6,634 nt of DNA from Clostridia bacterium (GTDB taxonomy: Bacteria > Bacillota > Clostridia > UMGS1810): positions 1-6,634 of the forward strand of contig JAFVSB010000203.1 of NCBI GenBank assembly GCA_017503945.1, written 5' to 3'. Made by a program: the position numbers and the translations under genes. Shown piece after piece: positions 5,709 through 6,634 of this stretch; within the stretch, counting starts at the first letter, position 1; the number at the start of each line of letters is the position of its first letter. The notes below the pieces were generated by a model. It searched no databases and was not told where the DNA came from. It saw nothing but the letters and a program-made list of their open reading frames with translations.

Positions 5709-6590
5709 ATGAAAAATTTGACGATGTCACAGTTTGCCCAATATCTCAAAGATACAAAAAAAGCGTCTGCCAACACTGTGCAGGCATATTGCCGCGATGC
5801 CAAAGCCTTTGCATCATATGCAAGCGACGAGGGCTTTGACATTTTCTCGGCAAATAAATCTCAGGTGCTTGACTATGTGATACATATGCAAAAAAACGGC
5901 AAATCTGATGCATCGGTAATGAGGGCAGTGTCATCACTTCGCACTTTGTATACATATCTGATGATAAACTCAAAGGCAAAATCAAACCCTGCAGCCGACA
6001 TCAAACTGCCAAAGCAGGAAAAAAAGACTCCCGACTTTCTCACATGCGAGGAAATCAATGCTCTGCTCAATATTGAAGATGCAAACTCTGCGCGCGCCAT
6101 AAGAGACAAGGCGATGCTTGAGGTAATGTATGCAAGCGGCATCAGGGCAAGTGAGCTTATAGCCCTTCGCACCAATGATGTGGACACAGAGCTCGGTTAT
6201 CTGCGCTGCCGTGCCAGCTCAAGCGTAAGGATTGTGCCACTTGGCAAAAGTGCAGTAAGTGCGCTGGTGGCGTATCTGAAACATGCAAGGCCTTGCCTTG
6301 CTTTGGAGAGCGAAAGCGCGCTTTTTGTGAACTGCAGCGGAAGTGCAATGTCGCGTCAGGGATTTTGGAAAATAGTGAAAGAATATGCCACCAAAGCAGG
6401 CATCGCCAAAGATATAACCCCACGCACTCTCAGAAATTCGTTTGCCCTGCATATGCTCGAAAACGGAGCTGACCTTGCATCGATTCAGGAAATGCTCGGT
6501 CATAAGGACATATCAAGTACCCAGATGTATGCCCTCCTGGCGCGCAATCAGATACGCGAAGTATACAACAAGGCTCACCCAAGGGCGTAG
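5709..6590 (+). CDS. xerD: XerD-type tyrosine recombinase with altered active-site residues
   Basis: This 293-residue protein has the XerC/D layout: an N-terminal SAM-like core-binding domain (about 4-88, including SANTVQAYCRDAKAF) and a catalytic domain (about 108-290). XerD normally pairs with XerC, or acts with it, to resolve chromosome dimers at dif. Length, the RDKAMLEVMYASGIRASEL stretch (132-150), SRQGFWKIVKEYA (215-227) and the C-terminal HPRA, shared with E. coli XerD, favour XerD over XerC or phage integrases. Catalytic ArgI is R146, ArgII R242, HisIII H265 in MLGHKD and the nucleophile Y274 (TQMYA). Two positions differ: the beta-hairpin Lys (K172 of E. coli XerD) falls at S170 in RCRASSSVRIVPLG, with no Lys between 163 and 179, and the first His of HxxR is R239 (TPRTLRN). 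The ATG has a weak AAGGA site overlapping the spoIIM stop. Activity is therefore uncertain: it may be weakened, compensated by R166/R168/R239, or need a partner. Confidence 0.9.
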   Translation: MKNLTMSQFAQYLKDTKKASANTVQAYCRDAKAFASYASDEGFDIFSANKSQVLDYVIHMQKNGKSDASVMRAVSSLRTLYTYLMINSKAKSNPAADIKLPKQEKKTPDFLTCEEINALLNIEDANSARAIRDKAMLEVMYASGIRASELIALRTNDVDTELGYLRCRASSSVRIVPLGKSAVSALVAYLKHARPCLALESESALFVNCSGSAMSRQGFWKIVKEYATKAGIAKDITPRTLRNSFALHMLENGADLASIQEMLGHKDISSTQMYALLARNQIREVYNKAHPRA

Positions 6591-6605
6591 ATATCAAAAT
6601 TTGCC

Positions 6606-6625
6606 AAAAATTTTCGAAAATTTTT
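6606..6625. other. AT-rich 20-nt palindrome after xerD, possible weak bidirectional terminator
   Basis: AAAAATTTTC (6606-6615) is followed by its exact reverse complement GAAAATTTTT (6616-6625), and the T-run extends to 6627. Folded as RNA it gives eight A-U pairs around a TCGA loop, which is thermodynamically weak. It begins 15 nt past the xerD stop codon. It may mark the end of the proC-spoIIM-xerD transcript or just reflect AT-rich spacer; the window ends 9 nt later, so what follows is unknown. Confidence 0.35.
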
Positions 6626-6634
6626 TTCAAAAAA

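Noticed and set aside
5242..5730. 162-codon open frame on the minus strand opposite spoIIM
   Set aside because: It is the antisense of a membrane protein gene whose topology and neighbours support spoIIM; no ribosome binding site or family match is seen.
5709..6590. Integrase of a mobile element
   Set aside because: There are no attachment repeats, tRNA, excisionase or phage genes, and the length, HPRA end and spoIIM neighbour fit a chromosomal XerD.
1..6634. CRISPR arrays, tRNA or rRNA genes, insertion sequences, a dif site
   Set aside because: No regular repeat-spacer pattern, cloverleaf, transposase, flanking inverted repeats or Firmicute dif-like 28-mer was seen in reading both strands.

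Overview
The window looks like the chromosome of a low- to mid-GC, spore-forming Firmicute of the class Clostridia, possibly Oscillospiraceae-like. The evidence is a SpoIIM sporulation gene, strong GGAGG-type ribosome binding sites, sigma-A-like promoters with extended -10 boxes, and protein sequences resembling clostridial relatives. Species cannot be told from the sequence alone.

Left half (1-4014, minus strand): a four-gene ABC uptake operon read right to left. It encodes a BMP/PnrA-family lipoprotein (2827-4014), a double-domain ATPase (1166-2701), a first permease (67-1173) and the first 21 codons of a second permease that runs off the left edge (1-63). The order matches the nucleoside importers NupNOPQ (YufNOPQ) of Bacillus subtilis and PnrABCDE of Treponema, so the likely cargo is purine nucleosides or a related base. 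Two stacked hairpins, one a good intrinsic terminator, separate the lipoprotein gene from the ATPase gene and probably set a high receptor-to-transporter ratio. ATPase and permease 1 overlap by 8 nt, and permease 2 starts 3 nt after permease 1, so the membrane parts look translationally coupled.

Centre (4015-4260): a 246-nt divergent control region with one promoter for each direction. The leftward leader carries a 22-bp dyad. The rightward transcript is predicted to begin with a GC-rich hairpin.

Right half (4261-6590, plus strand): proC (pyrroline-5-carboxylate reductase), spoIIM (engulfment membrane protein) and a XerD-type tyrosine recombinase, closely spaced and probably co-transcribed at least in part. 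spoIIM lies near xerD (ripX) in B. subtilis too, where the purine/pentose genes drm and punA follow; the sequence past this window is not visible.

The genes are mostly housekeeping or conserved and I see no new multi-gene system. The points most worth following are the XerD protein, which lacks the usual beta-hairpin lysine and has Arg in place of the first His of HxxR; a hairpin able to hide the spoIIM ribosome binding site behind a candidate sigma-E promoter; and the stacked hairpins and leader dyad of the transporter operon.
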